From NCBI GenBank assembly GCA_022821685.1, contig JAJEDD010000014.1, positions 1 through 64,000 of the forward strand: a stretch of DNA of 64,000 nucleotides, read 5' to 3'. The stretch is from Acidimicrobiia bacterium. GTDB taxonomy: Bacteria; Actinomycetota; Acidimicrobiia; Acidimicrobiales; Aldehydirespiratoraceae. Positions 25,484 to 32,831 of this stretch are shown here, piece after piece. Numbering within the stretch: position 1 is the stretch's first letter; every line of letters begins with the position of its first letter. The notes below the pieces were generated by a model, which saw only the letters and a program-made list of their open reading frames with translations, ran no database searches and was not told the origin of the DNA. The translations under genes and the position numbers were made by a program.

Positions 25484-26512
25484 TCAGGCCGCTCGCAGCA
25501 CAGGAACCACCTCGCGGTCGAGCAGGTCGATCGATTGCAGGGCGACTTCGGCGGGCATGCCCACCCAGTCGGTGCGGAAGATGAAGTGGTCTACGCCGAT
25601 CTGGTCGCGCCACGGGAGCAGCTTCTCGAGGCAGTCGTCGGGCGTGCCGACGATGAATCGGCCCTCAGCCAGTTCGTCGAAAGTGGCCCGGAAGTCGTCT
25701 TGGCCGGGCAGGGCCTTGTGCTGGCCCCAGTCGGCGTAGTGCCGATATTTCTTGAGCAGGTAGGGCGCGGCCCGCTGGATGGCCAGGTCCCGGGTGGGCC
25801 CGCAGTAGATCTCGCGTATCGCCGGCATGGTCGCGGCCGGGGGCAGGCCCTCGCTGGCGCGGGCGGCCCGGAACAGCGCAGCCTGCTCGGCGATGGTCTC
25901 GGTGGTGGCGTGGGGATTGATCATCCAGGCGTCGCCCATGCGGGCGGCCCGCTCCACCGCCGGGTGGGCGTTGGCTGCGATCCATATCGGCGGTCGGGGC
26001 TGCTGCACGGGCCTGACGTTGAGGGTCGCCGACTCCAGCCGGCACCACGGAAGGTCGGAGTCGACGCGCTCTTGGGTCCACAGGCGCTTGACCAGTTCGA
26101 GGTTGGCCTCGAATCGCTTCACCTTCGACTTCGGGTCGAGTCCGAAGCCGCGGTATTCCACCTCCCGGTAGCCGAGGCCCACCCCGAACGTGAGCCGGCC
26201 CCCGCACAGCACGTCGACGGAGGCCCACGTCTCGGCGACGTCCAGCGGGTTGTGCAGGGCGAGCAGCAGTATCCCGATCCCGACTTCCATCGATCCGCTC
26301 TCGGCAGTGAGGCGGCTCACGAACGGCACACACTGCGGCATGGCCATCCCGTCGGGCAGGTAGTGCTGCCCGGCCCAGATCGAGTCCCAGCCGCGGTCGC
26401 GCACCGCGGCCGCCATGCGAAGCTGATCGGCGGTGGCGGCCACCAGATCGGTGCCGACGGGATGCTGGTTGGTGAGAAACAGCCCGACCTTGATGTCGCC
26501 CCCAGAGGTCAC
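25484..26512 (-). CDS. LLM-class oxidoreductase
   Basis: This 342-residue luciferase-like enzyme has VGLFLTNQHPVGTDL, WDSIWAGQHYLPDG, DVLCGGRLTFGVGLGYREVEY and RPPIWIAANAHPAVERAARMGD, typical of F420/FMN-dependent family members. GTG 26512 is preferred because GGAAGGAG lies just upstream; the frame is open for 20 more codons. It starts the LLM-RidA-LLM run on the minus strand. Confidence 0.88.
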   Translation of the reverse strand: MTSGGDIKVGLFLTNQHPVGTDLVAATADQLRMAAAVRDRGWDSIWAGQHYLPDGMAMPQCVPFVSRLTAESGSMEVGIGILLLALHNPLDVAETWASVDVLCGGRLTFGVGLGYREVEYRGFGLDPKSKVKRFEANLELVKRLWTQERVDSDLPWCRLESATLNVRPVQQPRPPIWIAANAHPAVERAARMGDAWMINPHATTETIAEQAALFRAARASEGLPPAATMPAIREIYCGPTRDLAIQRAAPYLLKKYRHYADWGQHKALPGQDDFRATFDELAEGRFIVGTPDDCLEKLLPWRDQIGVDHFIFRTDWVGMPAEVALQSIDLLDREVVPVLRAA

Positions 26513-26663
26513 CCCCGCTCCTTCCGCCGTGTTGCCGAGACCGGCTGAACAATAGTCAGACACTTCAAGCAACCGCCGCGCGGGCCGAGGAGCCAGCAGA
26601 CCGCCTCGATCTGGGAGTTGCAGCGTTTCTCCCTCCGGGCAGGGTCGGCGTAGCCTTGGCGTG

Positions 26664-27500
26664 ATGCTGGGGGCCGAACATCAGGCGGCGTTCCATGCCG
26701 ACGGGTTCGTCGCGGTCGACTCGCTCATCGATGTCGGCTTGGTCGATCCCCTCCGGGAGCGCTTCGAGCGGCTGTTCGGGGGCGACTTCGAAACCGGCAC
26801 CGCCCCCGACGAGGTCAACTGGCTCGAGGGCAGCAGCGATCCGACCCTGACCCGGCAGATCTGCAACGGCTGGAAGGCCGACCGGCTGGTGGCCTCGGTA
26901 GTCCTCGACGCCGGCCTGGGCGAGACGGTGGCCCGGCTGGCCGGCTGGCCCGGCGCCCGCCTCGTGCAGGACAACGTGATCTGGAAGCCGCCGGGGGCCC
27001 GCTCGCTGGGCTTCCACCGCGACAACGCCTACCTGGCCTGGTACACGCCCACCGAGATGTTCTCCTGCTGGATCGCCCTCGACGACACCACCGCGGCCGG
27101 CGGCACCATGGAATTGGCCCGGGGCTCACACCGCTGGCCCACCGGCGCCGACGCGACCGGCGTGTTCCACGCCCCCGAGGACTATCGGGCCACTGTTCGG
27201 GCGGCTGCTGAGGCCGCGGGGGTGGAACTCGACATCGCCGCGGTGGAGGTGGCCGCGGGCGGTGGGTCGTTCCACCACGGCTGGACCTGGCACGGCTCGG
27301 GTACCAACCGCTCGGGCCGGCACCGCCGGTCGTTGGTGCTGCACTGCGCCAGCAGCGAGGCCCGCTTCAACCGGGCCGGCTTCGCCGAGGGCAACGGCCC
27401 CGTCTACTCGCGCTACGCCCGGCTCATCGACGACGAGATGGACGAGAACCACTTCCCGATCCTGTGGCGGTCCGACGGCTACCGCACCCCCGGCATCTGA
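26664..27500 (+). CDS. phytanoyl-CoA dioxygenase (PhyH) family protein
   Basis: This 278-residue non-heme iron and 2-oxoglutarate oxygenase has the HxD ligand pair in GFHRDNAYLAW, the distal histidine in GWTWHGSGTN and a nearby arginine for 2-oxoglutarate. Substrates range from acyl-CoAs to small alkaloids and amino acids. TAGCCT at 26651-26656 ends 7 nt before ATG 26664, suggesting a leaderless start there; GTG 26661 is possible. It is divergent from the LLM operon. Confidence 0.9.
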   Translation: MLGAEHQAAFHADGFVAVDSLIDVGLVDPLRERFERLFGGDFETGTAPDEVNWLEGSSDPTLTRQICNGWKADRLVASVVLDAGLGETVARLAGWPGARLVQDNVIWKPPGARSLGFHRDNAYLAWYTPTEMFSCWIALDDTTAAGGTMELARGSHRWPTGADATGVFHAPEDYRATVRAAAEAAGVELDIAAVEVAAGGGSFHHGWTWHGSGTNRSGRHRRSLVLHCASSEARFNRAGFAEGNGPVYSRYARLIDDEMDENHFPILWRSDGYRTPGI

Positions 27501-27606
27501 CCGGTGCCGCTGATCGCCGGTCCAGGTGCGCACTGCAGCCAGTCCAGCGGACCACCGGTGCGCCGCTTAGGTTCTGTCGGCGCGGAGGTGGCTAGCATCG
27601 CCACTC

Positions 27607-28251
27607 GTGTCCGTTGCCTCTGCGATCCATGCTTCTGCCGCGGTTCTGCTGGTGGTGGCGGGCATCGCCAAGCTGTCTAGGCCATCGGATCTGCTCGGCT
27701 TTCGGGTGGCGGCTCCGCTGGTCCGGCTGACCGGAGGGGCAGAGGCTGCCATCGGGATGGCCGCGCTGGCAGTAGGCGGACTGTTCGTGTGGATGGTCGG
27801 CCTGCTTTACGCAATGTTCGCGGTGATCGTCTTGCGGGCGGCGCTCTCGGGAGCGCGCTCGTGCGGGTGCTTCGGCCGGCTCGACGCGCCGCCCTCGTGG
27901 GTCCACGTTGTCGGCAACCTGTCGCTGGCCGCGGCTTGCCTGACGGCTGCGGCCACTGGCACCGCTGAAGCGCCCGTCACGGCGTTGGCGGCCGTCTTCG
28001 TTGAACAGCCGGCGACCGCCGTCGCTCTTGTCGTCGAGATCGCGGTGCTCAGCGGACTGGCACTGGCGACGCTCACCGCGCTTCCCGAGGCCCTCGATGC
28101 CCGCCGGCCGGGACGCGGCAGTTCGGAGCTGTTCAGCGCCCTAGAGGCCGAGCGAGCAGGTGAGCGGGTCCGGGTTCTCACCAATTTGCAACCGCGGCCG
28201 TCGGGCCGGGCGGCGGAGGCTTCGGTCGCAGGCCTGGGAGGACGACGCTGA
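27607..28251 (+). CDS. MauE/DoxX-like redox membrane protein
   Basis: This 214-residue membrane protein has about four helices and the MauE hallmark GARSCGCFGRLDAPPSW, a conserved Cys-Gly-Cys loop. MauE works with MauD in forming disulfides in the methylamine dehydrogenase light chain. TAGCAT at 27593-27598 ends 8 nt before the GTG, a leaderless arrangement. Its stop runs directly into the next gene, whose product is a cysteine-rich exported protein, the likely client. The C-terminal 50 residues are cytoplasmic and charged. Confidence 0.85.
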   Translation: MSVASAIHASAAVLLVVAGIAKLSRPSDLLGFRVAAPLVRLTGGAEAAIGMAALAVGGLFVWMVGLLYAMFAVIVLRAALSGARSCGCFGRLDAPPSWVHVVGNLSLAAACLTAAATGTAEAPVTALAAVFVEQPATAVALVVEIAVLSGLALATLTALPEALDARRPGRGSSELFSALEAERAGERVRVLTNLQPRPSGRAAEASVAGLGGRR

Positions 28252-28262
28252 GCCGCACGCTG

Positions 28263-29474
28263 GTGCAGCGGGTCTCCCGGGTGGTGGACCGACGGGCCGG
28301 GCGGCGGGGCTTCCTGCGCTCGTCGGCCATGGCGGCCACCGCGATGGCTGTGGCCCCCGTCGCCTACGCGGTGCGTCCCACCACGGCCGAGGCGGCCATC
28401 ATTCTGTGCAAGGGCCACCAGTGCAGTCCCGGCGCCCTGTGCTGTGACGGCTACAGCGAGTTCTGCTGCAAGCTCACCGGCGAGAACCTGTGCCCGCCGC
28501 ACACCATCGTGGCCGGCTGGTGGAAGGTCGACGGCTCAGACTTCTGCGGCCTCGACGGTCCGAGTCCCCGCTACTACCTCGACTGCAACTACACCTGCGA
28601 CGACCGAGCCGGATGCCAATGCCGATCGAACGGATTCTGCGACCGGGATTGCACGCCCGCCAAATGCCAGTGCAGCGGCGGCTGCGACACCCGCAAATCC
28701 GAGTGCACCCGGTTCCGCTACGGGCAGTGCAACCAGGGCACCTGCGTCGGACAGCTCATGTGCCGGATCGTCACCTGCGTGCCGCCCTGGACCTGGGATC
28801 CGGCTTGCGCCAGCGCTCCGGTGCTGAGCGACCCCGGCACCCGCTGGCACGACCGGCCCTGCCTGCACGACGGCTTCAACGACATCCCGCCCAAGGCCCA
28901 CTACGCGCCGGCGGTGGCATGGATGGCCGACGAAGGCATCACCAGCGGCATCAAGGACGACCTGTTCGGCCCCGACTTGCCCGTGACCCGGGCCCAGTTC
29001 GCCACCTTCCTGTGGCGCTACGAAGGCCGTCCCACCGCCGAACCCGCCACCGTGGACCCTCCCTGGACGGGCAATCAGTTCAACGACGTGGATGCGGACG
29101 CCTACTACGCACCGGCGGTGGCTTGGATGGTCGCCCAGGAGATCACCTCGGGCCGGGCGCCGGGCCGTTTCGACCCCGACAGCGGGGTGTCGCGGGCCCA
29201 GTCCATCGTGTTCCTGCACCGCCTGGCGGGAGAGCCGCAGGGCAGCGCCGCGATCACCTTTTCCGATGTGGGTTCCGACACCTGGTACCGCGGCGCCCTG
29301 GCATGGGCCCTCGAGCACAACATCTCCTGGTGGGAGGTGCATTCAACCTTCGAGCCGGACCAGCCCGCCACCCGGGCCGAGATCGCAGCCCTGCTGTACG
29401 GCTACCACCAGCGGCCACCCGAGCCCGTTGAAGAGCCAGTCGACGAAGGCGCCGCGACGGTGGCGGCCCCATGA
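28263..29474 (+). CDS. Tat-exported Cys-rich MauA-like protein with three SLH repeats
   Basis: This 403-residue protein starts with a Tat signal (RRGFLRSS, cleavage after TAEA near residue 44). Residues 49-200 hold 24 cysteines; GENLCPPHTIVAGWWKVDG and YYLDCNYTC..GCQC resemble the methylamine dehydrogenase light chain around its first TTQ tryptophan. In my by-eye alignment the second TTQ tryptophan is not conserved (GQC instead of WC). Three SLH repeats follow (about 204-256, 272-322, 332-383) and would bind cell-wall polymers. GTG 28263 is listed; CTG 28248, better placed after GGGAGG and overlapping the MauE stop, is an alternative. Confidence 0.8.
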   Translation: MQRVSRVVDRRAGRRGFLRSSAMAATAMAVAPVAYAVRPTTAEAAIILCKGHQCSPGALCCDGYSEFCCKLTGENLCPPHTIVAGWWKVDGSDFCGLDGPSPRYYLDCNYTCDDRAGCQCRSNGFCDRDCTPAKCQCSGGCDTRKSECTRFRYGQCNQGTCVGQLMCRIVTCVPPWTWDPACASAPVLSDPGTRWHDRPCLHDGFNDIPPKAHYAPAVAWMADEGITSGIKDDLFGPDLPVTRAQFATFLWRYEGRPTAEPATVDPPWTGNQFNDVDADAYYAPAVAWMVAQEITSGRAPGRFDPDSGVSRAQSIVFLHRLAGEPQGSAAITFSDVGSDTWYRGALAWALEHNISWWEVHSTFEPDQPATRAEIAALLYGYHQRPPEPVEEPVDEGAATVAAP

Positions 29475-29595
29475 CTGAGGCGGCGTCGGTGTTGAGGTTG
29501 TGGACCCATGACTCAGCCGGTGTCGAGACGGTCGTGGCCCGTCGCTTCGATGTCGTTGTGACGGTCGTGGTCCCATGATGAAGATGGCGTTGTGA
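29471..29595 (+). other. chain of coupled mini-ORFs with duplicated start sequence
   Basis: ATG 29471 overlaps the stop of the SLH gene and opens a 35-codon frame ending at TGA 29576-29578. ATG 29575 overlaps that stop and encodes MMKMAL, and its stop overlaps GTG 29592 of the MauD-like gene. A related block (cccatga...gacggtcgt) occurs at 29505 and 29572, a 67-bp period. These may be leaders that pass ribosomes along, or by-products of duplication. Confidence 0.4.
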
Positions 29596-30350
29596 CGGTC
29601 GTTGTCGTGCTGTTGGCTATCGCGGTCGGCGGGCTGGCCCTGCTGGTGTTCGGCCTGCTGAGGACCCACGCCGAGATTCTGCGGGCCCTCGACCGCTCCG
29701 GCATCAGCCTCGACGGCGAAGCGGTCTCGGGCTCTGCCTCCGCAGCCGTGGCCGACCGGTCGGAGGCGGCATTGGCCCGGGCTCGGGATCTCGTCGGGAC
29801 GGTGCCGGCCGGCGGCCCGACCAAGATCGCCGTCACTGGCGCAGCCCACTTCACGCTGCTCGCATTCCTGTCGCCGGGGTGCCGCACCTGCCAGCGGTTC
29901 TGGGAGGCCTTCGCCGACCCCGGCCTCGAACTGCCCGGCGGCGACACTCGGCTGGTGGTCGTGGGCCAGGATCCCGCCCACGACTCGGAGTCGGCCCTGG
30001 CCGACCTGGTCCCGCCCGGCGTCAAGGCGGTGCTGTCGTCGGCGGCGTGGGAGGACTACGACGTTCCCGGCTCGCCGTACTTCGCGCTGATCGACGGCGC
30101 CGACGGCCGGGTCGTGGGCGCGGGCAGCGCGCTGCACTGGGAGCAGCTGCGGGACCTACTGCAACAGGCGCTCCACGACGCGGGCCTGGCCAACCGTTCC
30201 GGGCAGTCCTCGGGCCGGAGCCGGGAGCTGCGGACCGACGAGGCGCTGCGGGCCGCGGGGATAGGCCCGGGCCATCCGAGCCTCTACGGCGAGCAGCCCG
30301 AATCGAGCCGCGGCAACGGTGCCGAGATTCCGTCACGGGGCCGTCCATGA
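29592..30350 (+). CDS. MauD/TlpA-like thiol-disulfide protein
   Basis: This 252-residue protein has one N-terminal membrane anchor (residues 3-22) and an extracytoplasmic thioredoxin-like domain with FLSPGCRTCQRFW (Cys97, Cys100). A conserved GSPYFALID supplies the cis-proline segment. It matches MauD, the disulfide partner needed for the methylamine dehydrogenase light chain. The C-terminal 50 residues are polar and look disordered. With MauE at 27607 it should oxidise or isomerise cysteines in the 24-Cys protein encoded between them. Confidence 0.85.
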   Translation: MTVVVVLLAIAVGGLALLVFGLLRTHAEILRALDRSGISLDGEAVSGSASAAVADRSEAALARARDLVGTVPAGGPTKIAVTGAAHFTLLAFLSPGCRTCQRFWEAFADPGLELPGGDTRLVVVGQDPAHDSESALADLVPPGVKAVLSSAAWEDYDVPGSPYFALIDGADGRVVGAGSALHWEQLRDLLQQALHDAGLANRSGQSSGRSRELRTDEALRAAGIGPGHPSLYGEQPESSRGNGAEIPSRGRP

Positions 30351-30521
30351 TGGCACCGGAGTCGAGGCGCGGTTCGTGACCGCGGCGCTGGCCAGCGGCG
30401 TCGAAGGCGCGAGCGCGGGCGAACTCACGCGCCAGTTCGGGCGCGATTCGTGACCGCAGTGCTGGCCATCGGCACGGCGGCGGCCGTGGCCGCCGGAGTG
30501 CGGTCTACCTGGTCGCCTTGA
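30347..30521 (+). other. chain of three coupled mini-ORFs with 74-bp duplicated start
   Basis: ATG 30347 overlaps the MauD-like stop and encodes MMAPESRRGS; its stop overlaps GTG 30376, which opens 25 codons to TGA 30451-30453; that stop overlaps GTG 30450, which opens 23 codons with a hydrophobic stretch (VTAVLAIGTAAAVAAG). The segments starting 30367 and 30441 are copies of each other, period 74 bp. No family is recognised. Confidence 0.4.
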
Positions 30522-30530
30522 GGCCTGTCG

Positions 30531-31109
30531 ATGCTCACCAGCATCAGCCCGCTCGGCGAGCGGGCCAGGGGCAATCAATGGTGGCTGACCGTTCTCTGGC
30601 TGGTGGTGGGCGCGGCGGGCGGGGGCGCGGCCGTCGGCTCGGCGCTGGGCGCGTTAGGCCAAGCGTCGCTCGGAGGGGTGAGCAGCGAGGTCCGGCTCGG
30701 GCTGCTGGCCGCCGGGTGCGCGGCCGCCGCGGCCTGGGACCTGTCGGGTCGGAGGCTGCCGGGCCGCCGCCAGGTGAACGAGGACTGGCTGGTCGCCTAC
30801 CGATCGTGGGTCTACGGGGCGGGCTTCGGTCTGCAGCTCGGCGCGGCGGTGGCGACGGTGGTGAACACCGCCCTGGTGCCGCTGTTGATGCTGGCCGCCC
30901 TGCTGGCCGGCGACACAGGTGCGGGACTGGTGATCGGCACGGCCTTCGGCGCAACCAGGGGCGCCAGCCTCATCATGGGCCGCCGGGTTCGAACCCCCGA
31001 CGACCTGCGCCGTCTGCACCGCCAACTCGACCAGAATGCCGACCGGATCCGCCGAGCCGGCGCGGCCCTGGCCGCAAGCCTGGGCGCCGTCGGCCTGCTG
31101 GCGCTGTAG
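30531..31109 (+). CDS. conserved membrane protein of the Mau-like cluster
   Basis: This 192-residue protein has about four to five hydrophobic segments (around 20-45, 52-68, 96-120, 125-148, 175-190). The middle motif RRQVNEDWLVAYRSWVYG followed by GFGLQLGAAVATVV is distinctive and I believe it is conserved in actinobacterial relatives, but I cannot name a family. It contains few cysteines, so it is not an obvious electron carrier. Its position directly after the MauD-like gene suggests a role in export, anchoring or maturation of the Cys-rich protein; that is inference. Confidence 0.75.
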   Translation: MLTSISPLGERARGNQWWLTVLWLVVGAAGGGAAVGSALGALGQASLGGVSSEVRLGLLAAGCAAAAAWDLSGRRLPGRRQVNEDWLVAYRSWVYGAGFGLQLGAAVATVVNTALVPLLMLAALLAGDTGAGLVIGTAFGATRGASLIMGRRVRTPDDLRRLHRQLDQNADRIRRAGAALAASLGAVGLLAL

Positions 31110-31204
31110 CCGAGGAAGGGGCGGGGATGACTTGCAGCGCCACGCGGTCGGCGACACCTTCGTCGAGAGGAGCCGTAGCTGATGAAGGGTCGGAGATGAC
31201 ATGA
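31106..31204 (+). repeat. 69-bp duplication with 25-codon leader mini-ORF (31127-31204)
   Basis: The block gtag(c/t)(c/t)ga(g/t)gaaggg followed by a start codon and ac(t/a)tg occurs at 31106 and 31175. From ATG 31127 a 25-codon frame beginning MTCSATRSATP runs to TGA 31202-31204, which overlaps ATG 31201 of the next gene (ATGA). The second copy supplies the ribosome-binding site for that gene. Confidence 0.65.
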
Positions 31205-31674
31205 GCAGGCTGACAGCCCACGGCGTGAGCTTCGAAGTGCCGACCGGCTGGGAAGCCGAGCTGTCGACCCAGCCCGACCCCGCCGAGATCGACGGTGGCC
31301 TGCAGCCCTCCGAGGCGCAGCTTGTGGTTGTGCACGCCGCCAACTTCGGGCTGCCCGCCGAGCGCGGCGACTACGGGTCGGGAGCGGTGGAGGTCATGGA
31401 CCGTAACGGCATCTTCGCCGCGCTGGTCGAGTTCGACCGTGCCTCGGCGTCGTCGAAGCTGTTCGCCCGAGCGGGCATCCCGACCCGCCTCGACCCCGCC
31501 GAGTTCTCGCCGGACCAGCTCCACCTGTCGCTGCCGGGCCAGGCGGGCCTGCAGCAGTTCTTCCATGTGGGGCCGCGGCCGTTCTGCCTCTACACCGTCA
31601 TCGGCGCATACTCGCTGCGGACCCTGCTGGTGCCCGAGTTGAACCGCACGCTGTCGGGCCTCAACATCCTCTGA
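31201..31674 (+). CDS. conserved hypothetical protein of the Mau-like cluster
   Basis: This 157-residue protein lacks a signal peptide or membrane helix. It opens MSRLTAHGVSFEVPTGWEAEL and has a central VVHAANFGLPAERGDYGSGAVEVM block; two cysteine-poor beta-rich halves are likely. I recognise no named family. It is the last gene of the plus-strand run that begins with MauE, and its start is coupled to a leader mini-ORF. A chaperone-like or regulatory role for the exported Cys-rich protein is possible but unproven. Confidence 0.75.
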   Translation: MSRLTAHGVSFEVPTGWEAELSTQPDPAEIDGGLQPSEAQLVVVHAANFGLPAERGDYGSGAVEVMDRNGIFAALVEFDRASASSKLFARAGIPTRLDPAEFSPDQLHLSLPGQAGLQQFFHVGPRPFCLYTVIGAYSLRTLLVPELNRTLSGLNIL

Positions 31675-31680
31675 CCAACA

Positions 31681-31795
31681 GCTGTAAGGGGTCGATCCGC
31701 CCGACTTCTTGGCAACCACTACCCGCACACCATGCGCAACTCGGGCCACCCAGTTGTCAGGGGTCCATCCGTCCGACTTCTGGGCGACTGCTGAC
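31681..31795. repeat. 72-bp-period direct repeat
   Basis: The block gctgtaaggggtcgatccgc at 31681 recurs as gttgtcaggggtccatccgt at 31753, and both continue with ccgacttct(t)gg. It lies between the 3' ends of the convergent 157-residue protein gene and the nitrilase gene. I see no clear hairpin terminator in it. Confidence 0.7.
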
Positions 31796-31809
31796 AGCCG
31801 CGGTCTGGG

Positions 31810-32655
31810 CTAGAGCGGGTCGCCTTTGTGGAGGATGCCGTAGACGTCGGTGCGGCGGTCGGCTCGGGGCTGGATGAGCTCGCTGCGGGCCTGGGCCCGG
31901 TGTGCCTCCGACAGGTCGATGTCGACCACTTCGAGCTGCTCTCGCACCGTGGACAGCGGCCCGCCCGCCATCCGCCCGTACGGGTCGGCCACGACCGAGG
32001 ATCCGAGCAGCTCCACACCGTCGCCTGCGCCGACCTGGGAGGTGCAGGCAATGAACACCTGGCTGAGGTTGGCCTGCACCAGCGCCCCCTCGGCGTGGGC
32101 GATCAGCTCGCCCTCGCGGTACTGGCGCCGGTCGAAACCCCGCACCCAGGCCGTCGGCACGCAGATCAGGTCGGCGCCGCGCAGGGCCAGCACCCGCACC
32201 ACCTCCACGAAGCGCAGGTCGTAGCAGATGCAGAGTCCGATGCGGCCCCAACCGGTGTCGGTGACGCTCAACCCCAGATCACCGGGCGTGAAGCAGTGCT
32301 TCTCCACGTCGAACAGGTGCAGCTTGCGGTAGTGGGCGATCACGCCGCCGGCGGCCACCGCCACGGCCGAGTTGTAGATCGAGTCACCGCTGCGCTCGCA
32401 CAGCCCGCCCACGACCAGCCCCCCGTGGCGACCGGCCTGCTCCTGCCAGGCCGTGATCGTCGGGCCGTCGAGGGGCTCGGCCAGCGGCTCGAGCGCCTCG
32501 CGGTCGGTGGTGTACCACGGCACCGTCATCTCGGGCACCACCACGATCTCCGCACCCTGCTCGAACAGCGAAGCGATCGCATCGACGCCAGCCGTGCGGT
32601 TGGCCTCGGCCGCTGCGGGCCGGCTGAGAAGCTGGGCCAGTCCGATCCGGGTCAT
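31810..32655 (-). CDS. carbon-nitrogen hydrolase (nitrilase superfamily)
   Basis: This 281-residue enzyme has the Glu-Lys-Cys triad of the nitrilase superfamily: VVVPEMTVP, AHYRKLHLFD and GLCICYDLRFVE. It should hydrolyse an amide, carbamoyl or nitrile group in the cytoplasm. ATG 32655 (MTRIGLAQLL) is chosen; an in-frame TTG at 32673 is less likely. The gene starts about 50 bp after the tRNA-Ala gene on the same strand. The substrate cannot be told. Confidence 0.9.
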   Translation of the reverse strand: MTRIGLAQLLSRPAAAEANRTAGVDAIASLFEQGAEIVVVPEMTVPWYTTDREALEPLAEPLDGPTITAWQEQAGRHGGLVVGGLCERSGDSIYNSAVAVAAGGVIAHYRKLHLFDVEKHCFTPGDLGLSVTDTGWGRIGLCICYDLRFVEVVRVLALRGADLICVPTAWVRGFDRRQYREGELIAHAEGALVQANLSQVFIACTSQVGAGDGVELLGSSVVADPYGRMAGGPLSTVREQLEVVDIDLSEAHRAQARSELIQPRADRRTDVYGILHKGDPL

Positions 32656-32706
32656 CCGATAGTGGTCCCCCAAGTAGTTGCGTGGCGCGGCGCACGCCCC
32701 GAGGAG

Positions 32707-32780
32707 TGGAGCTGATCGGATTCGAACCGACGACCCCCTGCTTGCAAAGCAGGTGCTCTAGCCAACTGAGCTACAGCCCC
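32707..32780 (-). tRNA. tRNA-Ala (UGC)
   Basis: The minus strand folds as a 74-nt cloverleaf: acceptor GGGGCTG pairing with CAGCTCC, D arm with AGTTGGCTA loop, anticodon stem CCTGC/GCAGG with loop TTTGCAA (anticodon TGC) and a TTCGAAT T-loop. The G3:U70 wobble that identifies alanine tRNAs is present. CCA is not encoded. TACGCT at 32796-32791 is a probable -10 box. Confidence 0.95.
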
Positions 32781-32831
32781 AGAACGCCCGAGCGTATCGG
32801 AGCGGTGCCACCAGCCGATGACCGGTGAGGG

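Noticed and set aside
28263..29474. A genuine methylamine dehydrogenase light chain
   Set aside because: There is no large-subunit gene, the second TTQ tryptophan appears missing, and the cysteine count (24) and SLH fusion do not fit.
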